NCBI RefSeq assembly: GCF_000174435.1
Contig: NZ_ACJN02000002.1
Location: 62,001 to 126,000 of the forward strand
Origin: Desulfonatronospira thiodismutans ASO3-1
GTDB taxonomy: Bacteria > Desulfobacterota > Desulfovibrionia > Desulfovibrionales > Desulfonatronovibrionaceae
Direction: 5' to 3'
Length of the DNA: 64,000 bases
Shown here: positions 16,218-25,342 of the stretch, piece by piece
Position numbering within the stretch: the first letter of the stretch is position 1
Layout of the letters: the number at the start of each line of letters is the position of its first letter
Made by a program: the position numbers and the translations under genes
Notes under the pieces: generated by a model
Told to the model about the DNA's origin: nothing
The model's database searches: none
Seen by the model: only the letters and a program-made list of their open reading frames with translations

Positions 16218-17838
16218 CCAGAACATCCAGAACTGGCTCTTCATGCCCCTGAGTTGCTGAATCGAGTTCTCCGTAAACGCCCGAATCCTCTTCCTGGTCA
16301 GCTATAATCAGATTCTGAAAATTGCTGATGCTGATCTCCATAAAGCTTTCGGCTTGAGTCAAAATCAAGGTATTGCTCCCTTCGCCGCCGTCCAGCTCCG
16401 CTCCCTGAGCAAAGCTTTCCGGATCAGCCACTACAGTGGTATCTTTCTGGCTGCCCTGTATCCTGGTCAAACTATCCTGTTCCACCCCGGAAAGATCAAC
16501 TTCCATTTCCCCTTCAAGCTCCCCTGCATCCACAATCTCCAGATCGCCTTCTACCCACGGAAGTTCCAGGTCACCCCGTCCTGATACGCTGATCTCTTCC
16601 AACTGAGGCACATCCTCCAGGAACAAACTATCACCCATCTTTAGATGCAGGCTTTTTACATCCGGAGTTTCCTCCAGACTCAAATAACCCGCTTTGAGAA
16701 TCTCCAGGTTTAACTCAGCAATACTTCCGACCCGCAATACAGCTGGATCGCCTTCTTCTCCCAGGGCCTGGGTGCTGAGCAGGGTCAGGTGATCATTGTC
16801 CTCTTCGTCGGGGCCGGCCAGAAATTCAAAAGTCATATCCCCTGTGTAATCCGTGGTAATGGTGATGCCTCTTTCTAAGTTGTACAGGTCTACCTGCTGC
16901 CCCTCAGTCTTGAGGGTATAATGCTCTGCATCCTGCACCCCAGTAGCGTCAAAAGCCACATCCCGGTTGTCCGCGTGAATAATAATGCTGGATATATCAG
17001 TTACCCCTCCGCTGTTGCTGAAGCCCTCAAAATCAGTGGTCATCCTGGCAATATACAGGGTGTTCTCACCGCCGCCTCCATGAATAAAGTCATCCGGATT
17101 CAGGGTGGTTTCGCCGTCCGCGCTGCGCAGGACCTCGCCTTGGATCACATAATCTTCATCAGAGAGCTCCAGATAATTTTTATCGTCCTCCTTATCCTGG
17201 GGCATTTCATGAGCAGGAGCCAAAAAATCCACTCCTTCGGTCAATTCGATAAACGTGCCCCCCACATCCCAGCTGACCCAATCCAGGAACTGGTTCCCGT
17301 TATAGGTCTGGACCCAGATGGAGGCAGAGTCCGATTCTTTAATATCACCCAGAGAGATCCCGTGTTCGTGCAGCTCATCCTCCCGGAGCCAGCCTCCATC
17401 ATTTCCGAACGGCTCCCAGTGGGCCTGGCCCTCCTGTTCTGTACGCAACAACACCCGGAACCAATATTCCTCGGTAAGGTTCCTGGCAGTAAACATCTCG
17501 TGCAGGGATGTTTCAGGACCAACAGCGCTGGTGCGGTATTGGGAAGTGGCCGTGGAAAAATCCACTTCGCTGCCCTGCCAGGAGCCTGTCCCTGCATCGG
17601 CTGCTGCCGGGCGGACCCACAACTCAGTGTGTCCGTATTGCGCGAAATCCAATTTAAGATCATGGAGATCCTCAGTTCGAATCCAGCCGTTACCGATTTC
17701 AGAAATGCCAGCTGTATCCACCAGTCGGCCTTCATGATCAGATCCTGTCCATAGCTGAACCCAACCCGCATCAACAACCTCCACCAGTTCTCCAAATGTC
17801 TGCGTTTCTTCGGCAATGGACTTAAAAAGAACTTTCAT
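16171..17838 (-). CDS. secreted surface protein with shared N-terminal module and isolated RTX-like motifs
   Basis: The protein has 555 residues. The N terminus is a shared module (GWVQLWTGSDHEGRLVDT, GNGWIRTEDL, YGHTELWV), followed by a second divergent copy to about residue 200 (YWFRVLLRTE, GGWLREDEL). The rest is a beta-rich region opening with HGGGGENTLYIARM and closing with LDGGEGSNTLILTQ. These look like single RTX/S-layer type GGxGxNTL motifs rather than a calcium-binding array. No signal peptide is present. GAGAGG precedes the ATG. The C terminus is probably displaced by a frameshift near 16217 (see the fragment at 15989). It lies 130 bases beyond the glycan operon in the same orientation and may be read from it or from its own promoter. 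Confidence 0.75.
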   Translation of the reverse strand: MKVLFKSIAEETQTFGELVEVVDAGWVQLWTGSDHEGRLVDTAGISEIGNGWIRTEDLHDLKLDFAQYGHTELWVRPAAADAGTGSWQGSEVDFSTATSQYRTSAVGPETSLHEMFTARNLTEEYWFRVLLRTEQEGQAHWEPFGNDGGWLREDELHEHGISLGDIKESDSASIWVQTYNGNQFLDWVSWDVGGTFIELTEGVDFLAPAHEMPQDKEDDKNYLELSDEDYVIQGEVLRSADGETTLNPDDFIHGGGGENTLYIARMTTDFEGFSNSGGVTDISSIIIHADNRDVAFDATGVQDAEHYTLKTEGQQVDLYNLERGITITTDYTGDMTFEFLAGPDEEDNDHLTLLSTQALGEEGDPAVLRVGSIAELNLEILKAGYLSLEETPDVKSLHLKMGDSLFLEDVPQLEEISVSGRGDLELPWVEGDLEIVDAGELEGEMEVDLSGVEQDSLTRIQGSQKDTTVVADPESFAQGAELDGGEGSNTLILTQAESFMEISISNFQNLIIADQEEDSGVYGELDSATQGHEEPVLDVLGVSRYSEIPDPDTFA

Positions 17839-17969
17839 GGGATCCTCTCTTGTATCTACTTTGTACTTACTATTTTTATAAACACTTGCATATGTTTTGG
17901 AATCAAGAAGAAATGGGTTTGCTAAACGCTTACATACCCAGAAACATCCCTATCAAACCAACCGGAACA

Positions 17970-18827
17970 TCACTTGATAATTAGCCCCTGCCCTGTGGGC
18001 TGCAGGATGATGTCCGTCCCCAGACGGGAGACGCAGGCATCCATGGCGTGCTTTTGCTCTGTGTGCAGGGGAAAACCATAATCATCCAGCACCACTACTC
18101 CTCCGGGAACCAGATAAGGCCAGAAAAATTCCAGAGCCTTAACCTCAGGGTAAGCAACATTCATATCAATGTGCAGAAAAGCCACCTTTTGCCCGGAAAA
18201 TTGCTCCAGGGTTTCCGGAACCATGCCTGGAATGATATTTATGTTTTCGTAACCGGAAAATGTCCTGCAGACCTCTTCATAAATCGGGGGGTAGCGGTCT
18301 TTATTCCTTTCTTTCAGAAAAGGACTTTTCTCACGTTCCATCTCGTTCATCTGCTCATACACCAGTCCCTGAAAGGTATCAAAAAGCCAGAACCTCCTGT
18401 AAGGCAAGTCTTCAGGGTAATAAGTAAGCAGGGCCAAAGACATGCCCCCGCGGTCCACGCCGCATTCCACGAATTCGCCTTCCAGGCGCAGGGCAACTCC
18501 GGCAAACTTGATCAGGTTATAGACCCGCCAGCGGATATCCCTGCCCCACGTGGAAACAGAAGCAGCTGCCTGGTAGGCCTCTTTGAACCGCGAATCTTCC
18601 AGAAAAGTTGCATTGGCTTTGGTGCCCAGAAGATCTTCAAGATATGTTGCACGGTTATAAAGCACCATAGCTGACCTGAAGCGCTTGGGATCAAGTTTGC
18701 CTTTGCGATATATACGTAAGAGGCTTTTTAGTTTCTTGTCGCTTATCTGCTTCAAAATGGCGCTGATAAGTTCTTTTTCCGAATAAGCAGACTTACTCAG
18801 CAATTTTTTTTTCAAGAATCCGAACAT
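17970..18827 (-). CDS. TylF/MycF-family O-methyltransferase
   Basis: The family uses S-adenosylmethionine and Mg2+ to methylate sugar hydroxyls, as in tylosin maturation. Seen here are the SAM loop FVECGVDRGG (near residue 125), WLFDTFQGL, HIDMNVAYPE and the metal-binding LDDYG near the C terminus. Start chosen at 18827, where AAAGGAG precedes ATG; a longer frame overlaps the previous gene by four bases. It is the last gene of the minus-strand deoxysugar operon and probably methylates the finished or lipid-linked sugar. Confidence 0.85.
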   Translation of the reverse strand: MFGFLKKKLLSKSAYSEKELISAILKQISDKKLKSLLRIYRKGKLDPKRFRSAMVLYNRATYLEDLLGTKANATFLEDSRFKEAYQAAASVSTWGRDIRWRVYNLIKFAGVALRLEGEFVECGVDRGGMSLALLTYYPEDLPYRRFWLFDTFQGLVYEQMNEMEREKSPFLKERNKDRYPPIYEEVCRTFSGYENINIIPGMVPETLEQFSGQKVAFLHIDMNVAYPEVKALEFFWPYLVPGGVVVLDDYGFPLHTEQKHAMDACVSRLGTDIILQPTGQGLIIK

Positions 18828-18853
18828 GATATCTCCTTTGCATCCCGTGCAAT

Positions 18854-19651
18854 TCATTCGGGGAGTCTGCGCAAAAAACCCTCAGGCGCAGAGGTAATCT
18901 GCAGCTTGCTTTCCAATACTTCATCCACTTCCATCCTGAGAACACCACCGTCCTGTGCAGTTCTACCCTCTTCCCGCAGGCACCGGAGGTATTCATATAC
19001 AGCGGTCTTGGGATTGTTGCCCCGGCACCAGGGACGCTGCGGAAAAAGATCTTCTTCTGAATCCTCTACGTGGGTATCAAATACGACACAGTAGCTTCCC
19101 GGACTGACCAGGGGAGCATAAATCTCCAGTTCAGCCAGTACATGTTCGTGGGTATGATTGGAATCCAGAATAACCAGGACAGGGGATTTATCTTTGGCGT
19201 GCTGCAGGGACTGGGTAGCTACTTCTTGCAGAATGCTTGAGCCTTCTATCATGGAAATGCGCCTGGACATGGGATGGGCCTGGATGGCTTTTTTGTTGTG
19301 GGGTCTGATCTCGACATCTATCCCCAGAACTTCTCCCTCCCGGCCTCCGCAGAGGGACACCAGTTCCAGCATGGAAGCCGAAAAAATTATTGATCCTCCA
19401 TGGGCGATACCGGTCTCGATAATAAGTTCCGGCTGTACTGAATAAATTATCTCCTGCAGGGCGAATACATCCGTGGGATACTGGATTACGGGCCGGCCCA
19501 GCCAGTTGAAATTGTAAGGATATCTGCGGCGCATGCTCTCCTGGAACCACTTCCGGGAGAGGGCGTTGAACTCGGGGTCCCGGCCGTACCCGGCTATGCG
19601 CTCTTTTTTTTCCTGTTCAAACAGCTGAACAGGGTCTTTTTCACCCCTCAT
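18854..19651 (-). CDS. CmcI/rhamnosyl O-methyltransferase family protein
   Basis: Family members (cephalosporin hydroxylase CmcI and sugar O-methyltransferases) have a SAM-dependent Rossmann fold. Visible are ETGIAHGGS, LGIDVEIRPHN, VILDSNHTHEHV and FDTHVED. The length of 265 residues is usual. GGAGG lies before the ATG at 19651, which overlaps the stop of the preceding gene by 11 bases, showing translational coupling. Together with TylF and FkbM members it gives three likely O-methylation steps in one operon. The CmcI name does not imply cephalosporin chemistry here. Confidence 0.8.
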   Translation of the reverse strand: MRGEKDPVQLFEQEKKERIAGYGRDPEFNALSRKWFQESMRRRYPYNFNWLGRPVIQYPTDVFALQEIIYSVQPELIIETGIAHGGSIIFSASMLELVSLCGGREGEVLGIDVEIRPHNKKAIQAHPMSRRISMIEGSSILQEVATQSLQHAKDKSPVLVILDSNHTHEHVLAELEIYAPLVSPGSYCVVFDTHVEDSEEDLFPQRPWCRGNNPKTAVYEYLRCLREEGRTAQDGGVLRMEVDEVLESKLQITSAPEGFLRRLPE

Positions 19652-20465
19652 AAAACCTCCGGTATTCATTCAGCAGGCCGGGCAGATCCCTGGCCAATGT
19701 CCGCCCTGGTGAGTAGAATTGACTTTTTAGCCTGGAAATATCAATTCGGGGAAAAGTCCACCTGGCAACCCGGGATGCAAATTCCACCTCAATGCCCTGG
19801 TCCCTCAGCATGTCAGCCAGTTCCTGATTGCTCAGATTCATGCCGCAGGCCAGGTTGTAAATTCCGTATTGGCCATCTCTGGCAATCAATGGCAATAATT
19901 CGACTACATCCTTTAGTGAAATATAGTCTTTGGCCGAGTCCGGGGAAGTGCGAAAAGTGACCTTGCCTGTCCTGGCGGCATCCTGCAGGACACTGGACAG
20001 AAAATCCGGTGATGCCGGATCAAACCCGTATACATGAGAAAGACGCACCACCCGGGCACGCTTTGAACCCTGGAGGCAAGCGCTCTCCCCCATGAGCTTG
20101 CTCAGGTTGTATAATGCATCCAGAGAATCCGGCCTGACCCAGAGCTCGCTGTCCTCCCGGGTTGAACCGGCATAAGCATAAACCCTGACACTTGAAAGGT
20201 AAGTCAGTGAAGTGAACCTTCCCGACTTCAGAAGGCGTTTAAGCACACAGACATGAGCCTCTACCGCGTCCAGAGGACGGGTTCTGAAATCCGCAGTAAC
20301 CCCTATGCAATAGATAACATGACCAAGATCCATGTCACGCAGCGCGTCAGGCCATCTGGATATCTCTTCCCTGCCCGGAGCCAGCACCTGGTAACCCTGC
20401 CCCCGGATCCCGGCCAGGAGGGCCCTGCCGATAAAGCCACTGGCACCCAGTACGGTAAAATGCAT
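19641..20465 (-). CDS. NAD(P)-dependent sugar epimerase/reductase (SDR family)
   Basis: Extended short-chain dehydrogenase with the dinucleotide loop GASGFIG at residues 8-14, a serine region YLSSVRVY and the catalytic pair YNLSK. The length of 274 residues fits nucleotide-sugar reductases. In the operon order cytidylyltransferase, dehydratase, C-methyltransferase, FkbM and then this gene, the likely substrate is a CDP-4-keto-6-deoxyhexose, with this enzyme reducing C4. That substrate is an inference from position. Confidence 0.8.
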   Translation of the reverse strand: MHFTVLGASGFIGRALLAGIRGQGYQVLAPGREEISRWPDALRDMDLGHVIYCIGVTADFRTRPLDAVEAHVCVLKRLLKSGRFTSLTYLSSVRVYAYAGSTREDSELWVRPDSLDALYNLSKLMGESACLQGSKRARVVRLSHVYGFDPASPDFLSSVLQDAARTGKVTFRTSPDSAKDYISLKDVVELLPLIARDGQYGIYNLACGMNLSNQELADMLRDQGIEVEFASRVARWTFPRIDISRLKSQFYSPGRTLARDLPGLLNEYRRFYEG

Positions 20466-20470
20466 TCAAC

Positions 20471-21592
20471 TTACTCCCGGGGGGCTTCGGAACGTACCAG
20501 GGGGGCATGCAGGGCAGGGTCCCGGTGGAACAAAAGCTTGGGACTGACGTGCTCCACGAACCTGAATTGCGGCCCCTGCAAGCGAGAAACCCGTTTTACC
20601 GCCACCATATTGAAGCCGTGGGGAGGCCCCTGCAGATAGGCTGTCTCCGGGGAAACCAGTTCCACGGGATAGCCGCGCAGGTCCACATTGCTCTGATAAT
20701 CCCGGACAGCAAAAACGTGGTAGCCATAACTTCTGAGATAGCGGACAATATCGGTATTGTCCAGGCCTGCGGACCAGTCCATGTAATGCCTGTGCACCTC
20801 GAAAATAATATCCGGGGCCTGCCCGGGGGGAAGCGTTAAAAAAGCCTCGCCGCCCTTGAGGGCTTCCAGTTCCCCGCCCTCAATGTCAAGCATGATAACC
20901 TGAAAGCTGTCGAGGCCATGTTCCTGTGCGACCTCCTGCAAAGTCACAGCTGGCACGGCGTCATCAGTGTTTGGAGAAACCTCATGGGCGCAGGCGGCTG
21001 CATCGTCCCCGGTCAGCCCCAGATGCACTCCGCTGCGGGAATAGAGGGCCTTGTGGTGGAAAACCAGATTGGATACTTTGTTTTCCCGGGCATTGACACG
21101 GCAAAGATCCAGCTGTTCACTGTTCATTTCAAAACAATGGACACGGGCTGTTCGTGTATTTTCTGAAAACTGCAGCATCTGCCCAGCAAGCAGGGCGTGA
21201 TCCCCGAAATAAGCGCCTCCTATGGCCACTGCGGATGCCCCCCGGACCAGGTGAAGAAAAAGCCTGGTGGTCTGGGGCTCCCAGACATGGTCGCTGATCT
21301 CGGGCCGGCTGAGGACCAGGCCCCTGGCAATTGCAGAGCGATAGTAATACTTGAAGTGCAGCACGGGCAACTCAGGCTCTATGCGCACTTTTTTTTCCAG
21401 AATATGCACATCCCGGTGCAGGGCATCCAGAACAGGGGCCACCAGCTCCAGCCGGGCGTCAAAATCAATATCCATCAAACAATCTTCCACCTCCCGCAGG
21501 GCCGAGATCATTTTCGGTCTGGCCTGTTCACTGACGCCGATGCGGGCAAGAGCTGTCTCCAGCTTACTGATGGAATTGTTTTGATAATCCAT
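20471..21592 (-). CDS. FkbM-family methyltransferase
   Basis: The C-terminal half has the FkbM signature: VTLQEVAQEHGLDSFQVIMLDIEGGELEALKGG followed by IIFEVHRHY (about residues 215-270). The upstream half holds the SAM site (VAIGGAYFGDHALLAGQML). FkbM proteins are O-methyltransferases common in polysaccharide and S-layer glycan loci. At 373 residues it is longer than the isolated domain, with an extra ~90-residue N terminus. It lies five bases from the next gene and 15 from the previous one. Confidence 0.85.
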   Translation of the reverse strand: MDYQNNSISKLETALARIGVSEQARPKMISALREVEDCLMDIDFDARLELVAPVLDALHRDVHILEKKVRIEPELPVLHFKYYYRSAIARGLVLSRPEISDHVWEPQTTRLFLHLVRGASAVAIGGAYFGDHALLAGQMLQFSENTRTARVHCFEMNSEQLDLCRVNARENKVSNLVFHHKALYSRSGVHLGLTGDDAAACAHEVSPNTDDAVPAVTLQEVAQEHGLDSFQVIMLDIEGGELEALKGGEAFLTLPPGQAPDIIFEVHRHYMDWSAGLDNTDIVRYLRSYGYHVFAVRDYQSNVDLRGYPVELVSPETAYLQGPPHGFNMVAVKRVSRLQGPQFRFVEHVSPKLLFHRDPALHAPLVRSEAPRE

Positions 21593-21607
21593 CCAGAGTC
21601 TCCTGGG

Positions 21608-22831
21608 TTAAAAAAATTCAAGTACTGGCACGGCTACAGCGAACTTGCCGCCCCATTGCCGGATATAACTGTGCTGGGAAACAATTTCATCGCGAATATT
21701 CCAGGGAAGTATCAGAAGTGTATCCGGCCGGAACTGCTGCAGGACATGCCCCGACAAAACAGGGATGTGACTGCCGGGCATAAACTTGCCCTGCTTGGAA
21801 GGAGCAGCATCGCATACAAAGGAAATCAGGTCAGGCTTTATTCCGGCATAATTGAGCAAGGTGCTGCCTTTTGCCGCGGCTCCATAAGCGGCCACTTTCC
21901 TGCCGCCTCTCTTCTGTTCAATGAGAAACATGACCAGATCGTCCTTTATTCTTTCGGCACAGGAACTAAAGTCCTTATAAACCTGCATATCATGCAGCCC
22001 ATACTGTTTTTCCTTTTCCAGCAGAGTGCGTACCGAGGCAGATTCAGGACGAGGATCATCCAGGTGACAGCCGTAGACCCTGAGACTCCCGCCATGGGTG
22101 GACAGTTCCTGCACATCCCATATCCGGAGGGAGTGAGAGTAGAAAATGCTTTTGACCGCGTCAAGGCTGAAATATGAAAAGTGTTCATGGTAAATGGTGT
22201 CGAACTGGCAGAAGCGAATCAGGTTCAGAAGATGCGGAAATTCGAGGGTGATCACCCCTCCGGGCTTTAATACCGCCTTGAGCCCGGCGGTAAAATCATT
22301 CACGTCCGGTGCGTGGGCATAGACATTGTTGCCGATGACCAGATCGGCCTGCCGGCCTTCCTCCGCCAGGCGCAGTCCAAGTTCAGCGCCGAAGAATTCC
22401 CGCAGGACCGGCACACAAAGCTGTTCGGCAGCATCAGCCACCCTGCCTGCCGGCTCTACCCCGAGGCAGGGAATACCTGCAGAAACAAAATTTTTAAGCA
22501 GGTAACCATCGTTGGAGGCCACTTCCAGGACCAGACTGTTTTTCCCCAGGCCCAGCCTTTTGGTGATCATGGAGCTGTATTCTTCGGCATGCCTGAGCCA
22601 GCTGCTGGAAGTGGAGGAAAAATAAGCGTAATCGTAGCGGAAATGATCCTCAGATCCTGTACAGTCCTGGGTCTGAACCAGCCTGCACCTGCTGCATACG
22701 AAAAGCTTCAGAGGATAGTACGTCTCAGGCCTTTGAAGATCCCTGCGCTCAAGATAGGAATTGGAGATGGGAGCAAAACCAAGGTCCACAAAAACGCAAT
22801 CCAGACTTACTCCACAATGCCGGCAATTCAT
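21608..22831 (-). CDS. sugar C-methyltransferase (zinc-ribbon N terminus)
   Basis: The 407 residues show the three-part build of 4-keto-6-deoxyhexose C-methyltransferases. An N-terminal zinc-binding domain has CRHCG and CSRCR. The central SAM domain has LVLEVASNDGYLLKNF. The C-terminal Methyltransf_14 domain carries AYGAAAKGSTLLNY. The start overlaps the dehydratase stop (ATGA). Position next to a CDP-glucose 4,6-dehydratase suggests it adds a methyl branch to CDP-4-keto-6-deoxyglucose, probably at C3. No rfbH-type dehydrase is present, so the product would be a branched rather than a 3,6-dideoxy sugar. Confidence 0.85.
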   Translation of the reverse strand: MNCRHCGVSLDCVFVDLGFAPISNSYLERRDLQRPETYYPLKLFVCSRCRLVQTQDCTGSEDHFRYDYAYFSSTSSSWLRHAEEYSSMITKRLGLGKNSLVLEVASNDGYLLKNFVSAGIPCLGVEPAGRVADAAEQLCVPVLREFFGAELGLRLAEEGRQADLVIGNNVYAHAPDVNDFTAGLKAVLKPGGVITLEFPHLLNLIRFCQFDTIYHEHFSYFSLDAVKSIFYSHSLRIWDVQELSTHGGSLRVYGCHLDDPRPESASVRTLLEKEKQYGLHDMQVYKDFSSCAERIKDDLVMFLIEQKRGGRKVAAYGAAAKGSTLLNYAGIKPDLISFVCDAAPSKQGKFMPGSHIPVLSGHVLQQFRPDTLLILPWNIRDEIVSQHSYIRQWGGKFAVAVPVLEFF

Positions 22832-23943
22832 ACCCCAGGTCCTTCAGAACCTGAACGCTCCACCCAGCAGGCTCCGGTTCTTTCAGCCTCCAGGCAGTAG
22901 TCCTGCAGTTGTTTTCTGCTGAGGATCCCGCCATTATGATAAAATGAGCGATACCAGTCTACAGTCTTTTGCACCGAGTCTGAAACATCCCATACAGGCT
23001 CCCAGTTCAGGCTTTTTCTGGCTCTGGAACTGTCCAGATGAAGGGTTGCCGTCTCCGGCAAAGGTTCTGTTTCATGGGCAAAAGTATATGAAAAGTCGTC
23101 CCAGTGGTTTTGAACCATTTCCACGATACTGGCTACCGTCACCCGGGTATCGCCGGCCGGTCCAAAATTCCAGGCACCGGCGTACTCTGAACGGCCTTCC
23201 AGCAGATACTTTCCCAGGATAAGATATCCGCACAAAGGGTCAAGAACATGCTGCCAGGGGCGTATATGTCCTGGGTTGCGTACTTTAAGCTGCTTTTTGG
23301 CGGCAGCTGCACGAATAATGTCCGGCAGCAGACGGTCCGCCCCCCAGTCACCACCCCCAATGACGTTGCCCGCCCGGGCGCTGGCCACCAGGGTATGATG
23401 GTTTGCGCCATAAGTATGCACAGGGAAATATGAATCGCGGTATGCTCTGATGACCAGCTCTGCGCATCCCTTGGATGCACTGTAGGGGTCGGATCCCCCC
23501 ATAGGATCGTTTTCCATGCAGCCCCGGCCATTACCCTGGTCTTCATAACACTTGTCACTGGTAATATTGATTATAGCCCTCACAGAATCTATATGTCTGC
23601 AGGCTTCCAGAAGGTTGGCCGTGCCCATGACATTGGTGTGCAGAGTCTCAAGCGGTGCAAAGTAACTTCTACGAACCAGAGGCTGGGCAGCCAGGTGAAA
23701 AATGACGTCAGGCCTGGCATACTTTACGGCCTCCCTGATCTCTTGCAGGCTGCGTATATCAGCTGTCCGGCAAAGAACTTCAGGCTTGCTCAGGTAAAAA
23801 TGAGATAAATCTGTTTCAGGTTCAAGGGCAAACCCGAATGTCTTTGCCCCCAGCATTTCCAGCCAAAGACAGAGCCAGGAACCCTTGAATCCGGTGTGTC
23901 CGGTTACCAGCACCCTTCTGCCGGCATAAATATCGTTGAACAT
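22828..23943 (-). CDS. rfbG: CDP-glucose 4,6-dehydratase
   Basis: Converts CDP-glucose to CDP-4-keto-6-deoxyglucose. It is an SDR with RVLVTGHTGFKGSWL near the N terminus, FHLAAQPLVRRSY, ITSDKCYE and the catalytic DPYSASKG. The start at 23943 (TAATG overlap with the cytidylyltransferase stop) gives 371 residues, the usual size; the 26 codons upstream lie inside the neighbour and do not resemble the family. Second step of the CDP-sugar pathway. Confidence 0.92.
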   Translation of the reverse strand: MFNDIYAGRRVLVTGHTGFKGSWLCLWLEMLGAKTFGFALEPETDLSHFYLSKPEVLCRTADIRSLQEIREAVKYARPDVIFHLAAQPLVRRSYFAPLETLHTNVMGTANLLEACRHIDSVRAIINITSDKCYEDQGNGRGCMENDPMGGSDPYSASKGCAELVIRAYRDSYFPVHTYGANHHTLVASARAGNVIGGGDWGADRLLPDIIRAAAAKKQLKVRNPGHIRPWQHVLDPLCGYLILGKYLLEGRSEYAGAWNFGPAGDTRVTVASIVEMVQNHWDDFSYTFAHETEPLPETATLHLDSSRARKSLNWEPVWDVSDSVQKTVDWYRSFYHNGGILSRKQLQDYCLEAERTGACWVERSGSEGPGV

Positions 23944-24725
23944 TACCAGATCTTCCACTCGGCCTGACCCTGCTCCCACATTCTGTTCAACACATCTACA
24001 TCTCTCATGGTGTCCATGCAATACCAGAATCCATCATGGCGAAAGACTTTCAGTTCGCCTGCAGCAGCAATCACTTCAAGAGGGCCATGCTCAAGGTCAC
24101 AGTTGTCCTCAGGGGTCAGGTAATCAAACACAGCCCGACTGAAAACAAAAAAACCTCCGTTTATTAGACCATCATGGCTTGCTATTTGAGGCTTTTCGCG
24201 AAAGGATACCACTCTGTCTCCCTGCGCATTCAGTTCTCCGAAACGTGCCAAGGGCCGAACACCGGTAACTGTAGCTATTTTGCCATGGCTGCGATGGAAT
24301 TCAAGTAATTTGTTGATGTCAACATCCGCCACCCCATCACCATATGTAAGCATGAATTCATCTCCAGAGACATACCGCTGCACACGCTTCAGCCTCCCGC
24401 CTTTCAGAGTATGTTCTCCAGTATCGGCAAGGGTGATCCTCCACCCTGCCTCGTCATGACAATTGTGCATCTGGATTGCTTCCGGGCGACCCAATTCCAG
24501 AGTTAAATCATTGTTCATGGTTTCATAACGCAGAAAATAATCCTTAATAATATTCCCCTTGTAACCCAGCGGAAGGATGAAATTCTGATAACCGTAGCAA
24601 GCAAATATTTTCATAATATGCCACAGAATCGGCCTTTTGCCGATATTAACCATGGGTTTAGGCCTGTACTCAGTCTCTTCGCGAAGACGGGTTCCTGATC
24701 CGCCGCAAAAAATTATTGTCTGCAT
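23943..24725 (-). CDS. rfbF: glucose-1-phosphate cytidylyltransferase
   Basis: Makes CDP-glucose from CTP and glucose-1-phosphate. It has the nucleotidyltransferase loop FCGGSGTRLREE, the downstream KPMVNIGKRPILWH, and TYGDGVADVDINKLL for metal binding. The length of 260 residues is typical. It is the first gene of the seven-gene minus-strand operon; its promoter must lie in the AT-rich gap before the divergent sulfoquinovose synthase gene. Confidence 0.93.
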   Translation of the reverse strand: MQTIIFCGGSGTRLREETEYRPKPMVNIGKRPILWHIMKIFACYGYQNFILPLGYKGNIIKDYFLRYETMNNDLTLELGRPEAIQMHNCHDEAGWRITLADTGEHTLKGGRLKRVQRYVSGDEFMLTYGDGVADVDINKLLEFHRSHGKIATVTGVRPLARFGELNAQGDRVVSFREKPQIASHDGLINGGFFVFSRAVFDYLTPEDNCDLEHGPLEVIAAAGELKVFRHDGFWYCMDTMRDVDVLNRMWEQGQAEWKIW

Positions 24726-25315
24726 GTAAATCTCTCTAACTTTCAGCCATGAAAAAATATCCTGAAGGTTACATGATATTGAACTCGGACATTATCAATT
24801 TTTCATACTCGACAGTCGCTTTCTTTTCAACCTTATAATATGCTGCCAGCGAACTCGAGGGGCAAACTCCTCATTACCTTACAGTAAAGCTCAAACTCAC
24901 ACTTCTTGACATCTCCCAGACTTCCAACTAAAATATATTTTTTGTACACTACAGCGAAACATATAAAATTTTATGCCTGCCTCAATTGGGGACAGGCACT
25001 TTTGCCGGTTGATAACTTGTAATTATTCCAAAAAGTTGACGGCAAAAGAGCCAGTCCCCGGAGGTAAATAAGTTTCGCTGTAGCGTTAATCAATTTAAAA
25101 AAACAAAAGGTTCAAGTACAACCACTTGGATTTATTTTGTTTTTTTTACCTCCACCTGTCTTGCTGCACTCAATGGAAATTCCTATAAATTATTTCTATA
25201 TATTGTTCAACCATTGACAATCAACTGATAACTTTATAAATTTTTATATTTATTTAAATTTGTCATCTGCGCCACAGAACTCTTCCTTAAATAGGTAAAG
25301 AGCAGGGCAAGCAAG
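24726..25315. promoter_or_regulatory. AT-rich divergent intergenic region
   Basis: This 590-base gap separates the CDP-sugar operon from the sulfoquinovose/sulfotransferase genes and must hold promoters for both. It contains the palindromic repeat at 24949-25083 and A/T tracts on both sides. No ORF with a ribosome site is seen. Exact promoter hexamers could not be assigned with confidence. Confidence 0.5.
24949..25083. repeat. nested palindromic (REP/MITE-like) element
   Basis: Outer arms CTACAGCGAAAC (24949-24960) and GTTTCGCTGTAG (25072-25083) are exact inverted repeats. Inner arms of 20 bases at 24988-25007 and 25040-25059 (GGGGACAGGC... and ...GCCAGTCCCC) pair with two mismatches. The GGGGACAGGCAC-type arm is common in deltaproteobacterial repeats. 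No transposase is inside. Confidence 0.7.
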
Positions 25316-25342
25316 GTGTTAACCTTAAACCGGACATCAATC

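Noticed and set aside
16921-17754. Long plus-strand ORF opposite the surface-protein gene
   Set aside because: No ribosome site, no recognisable domain, and the opposite frame has clear homology and codon use.
16171-17838. RTX toxin or calcium-binding array
   Set aside because: Only two isolated GGxGxNTL motifs are present, not a tandem nonapeptide array.
18854-19651. Cephalosporin biosynthesis gene
   Set aside because: The CmcI resemblance is at family level only; the neighbours are sugar genes and no antibiotic genes are present.
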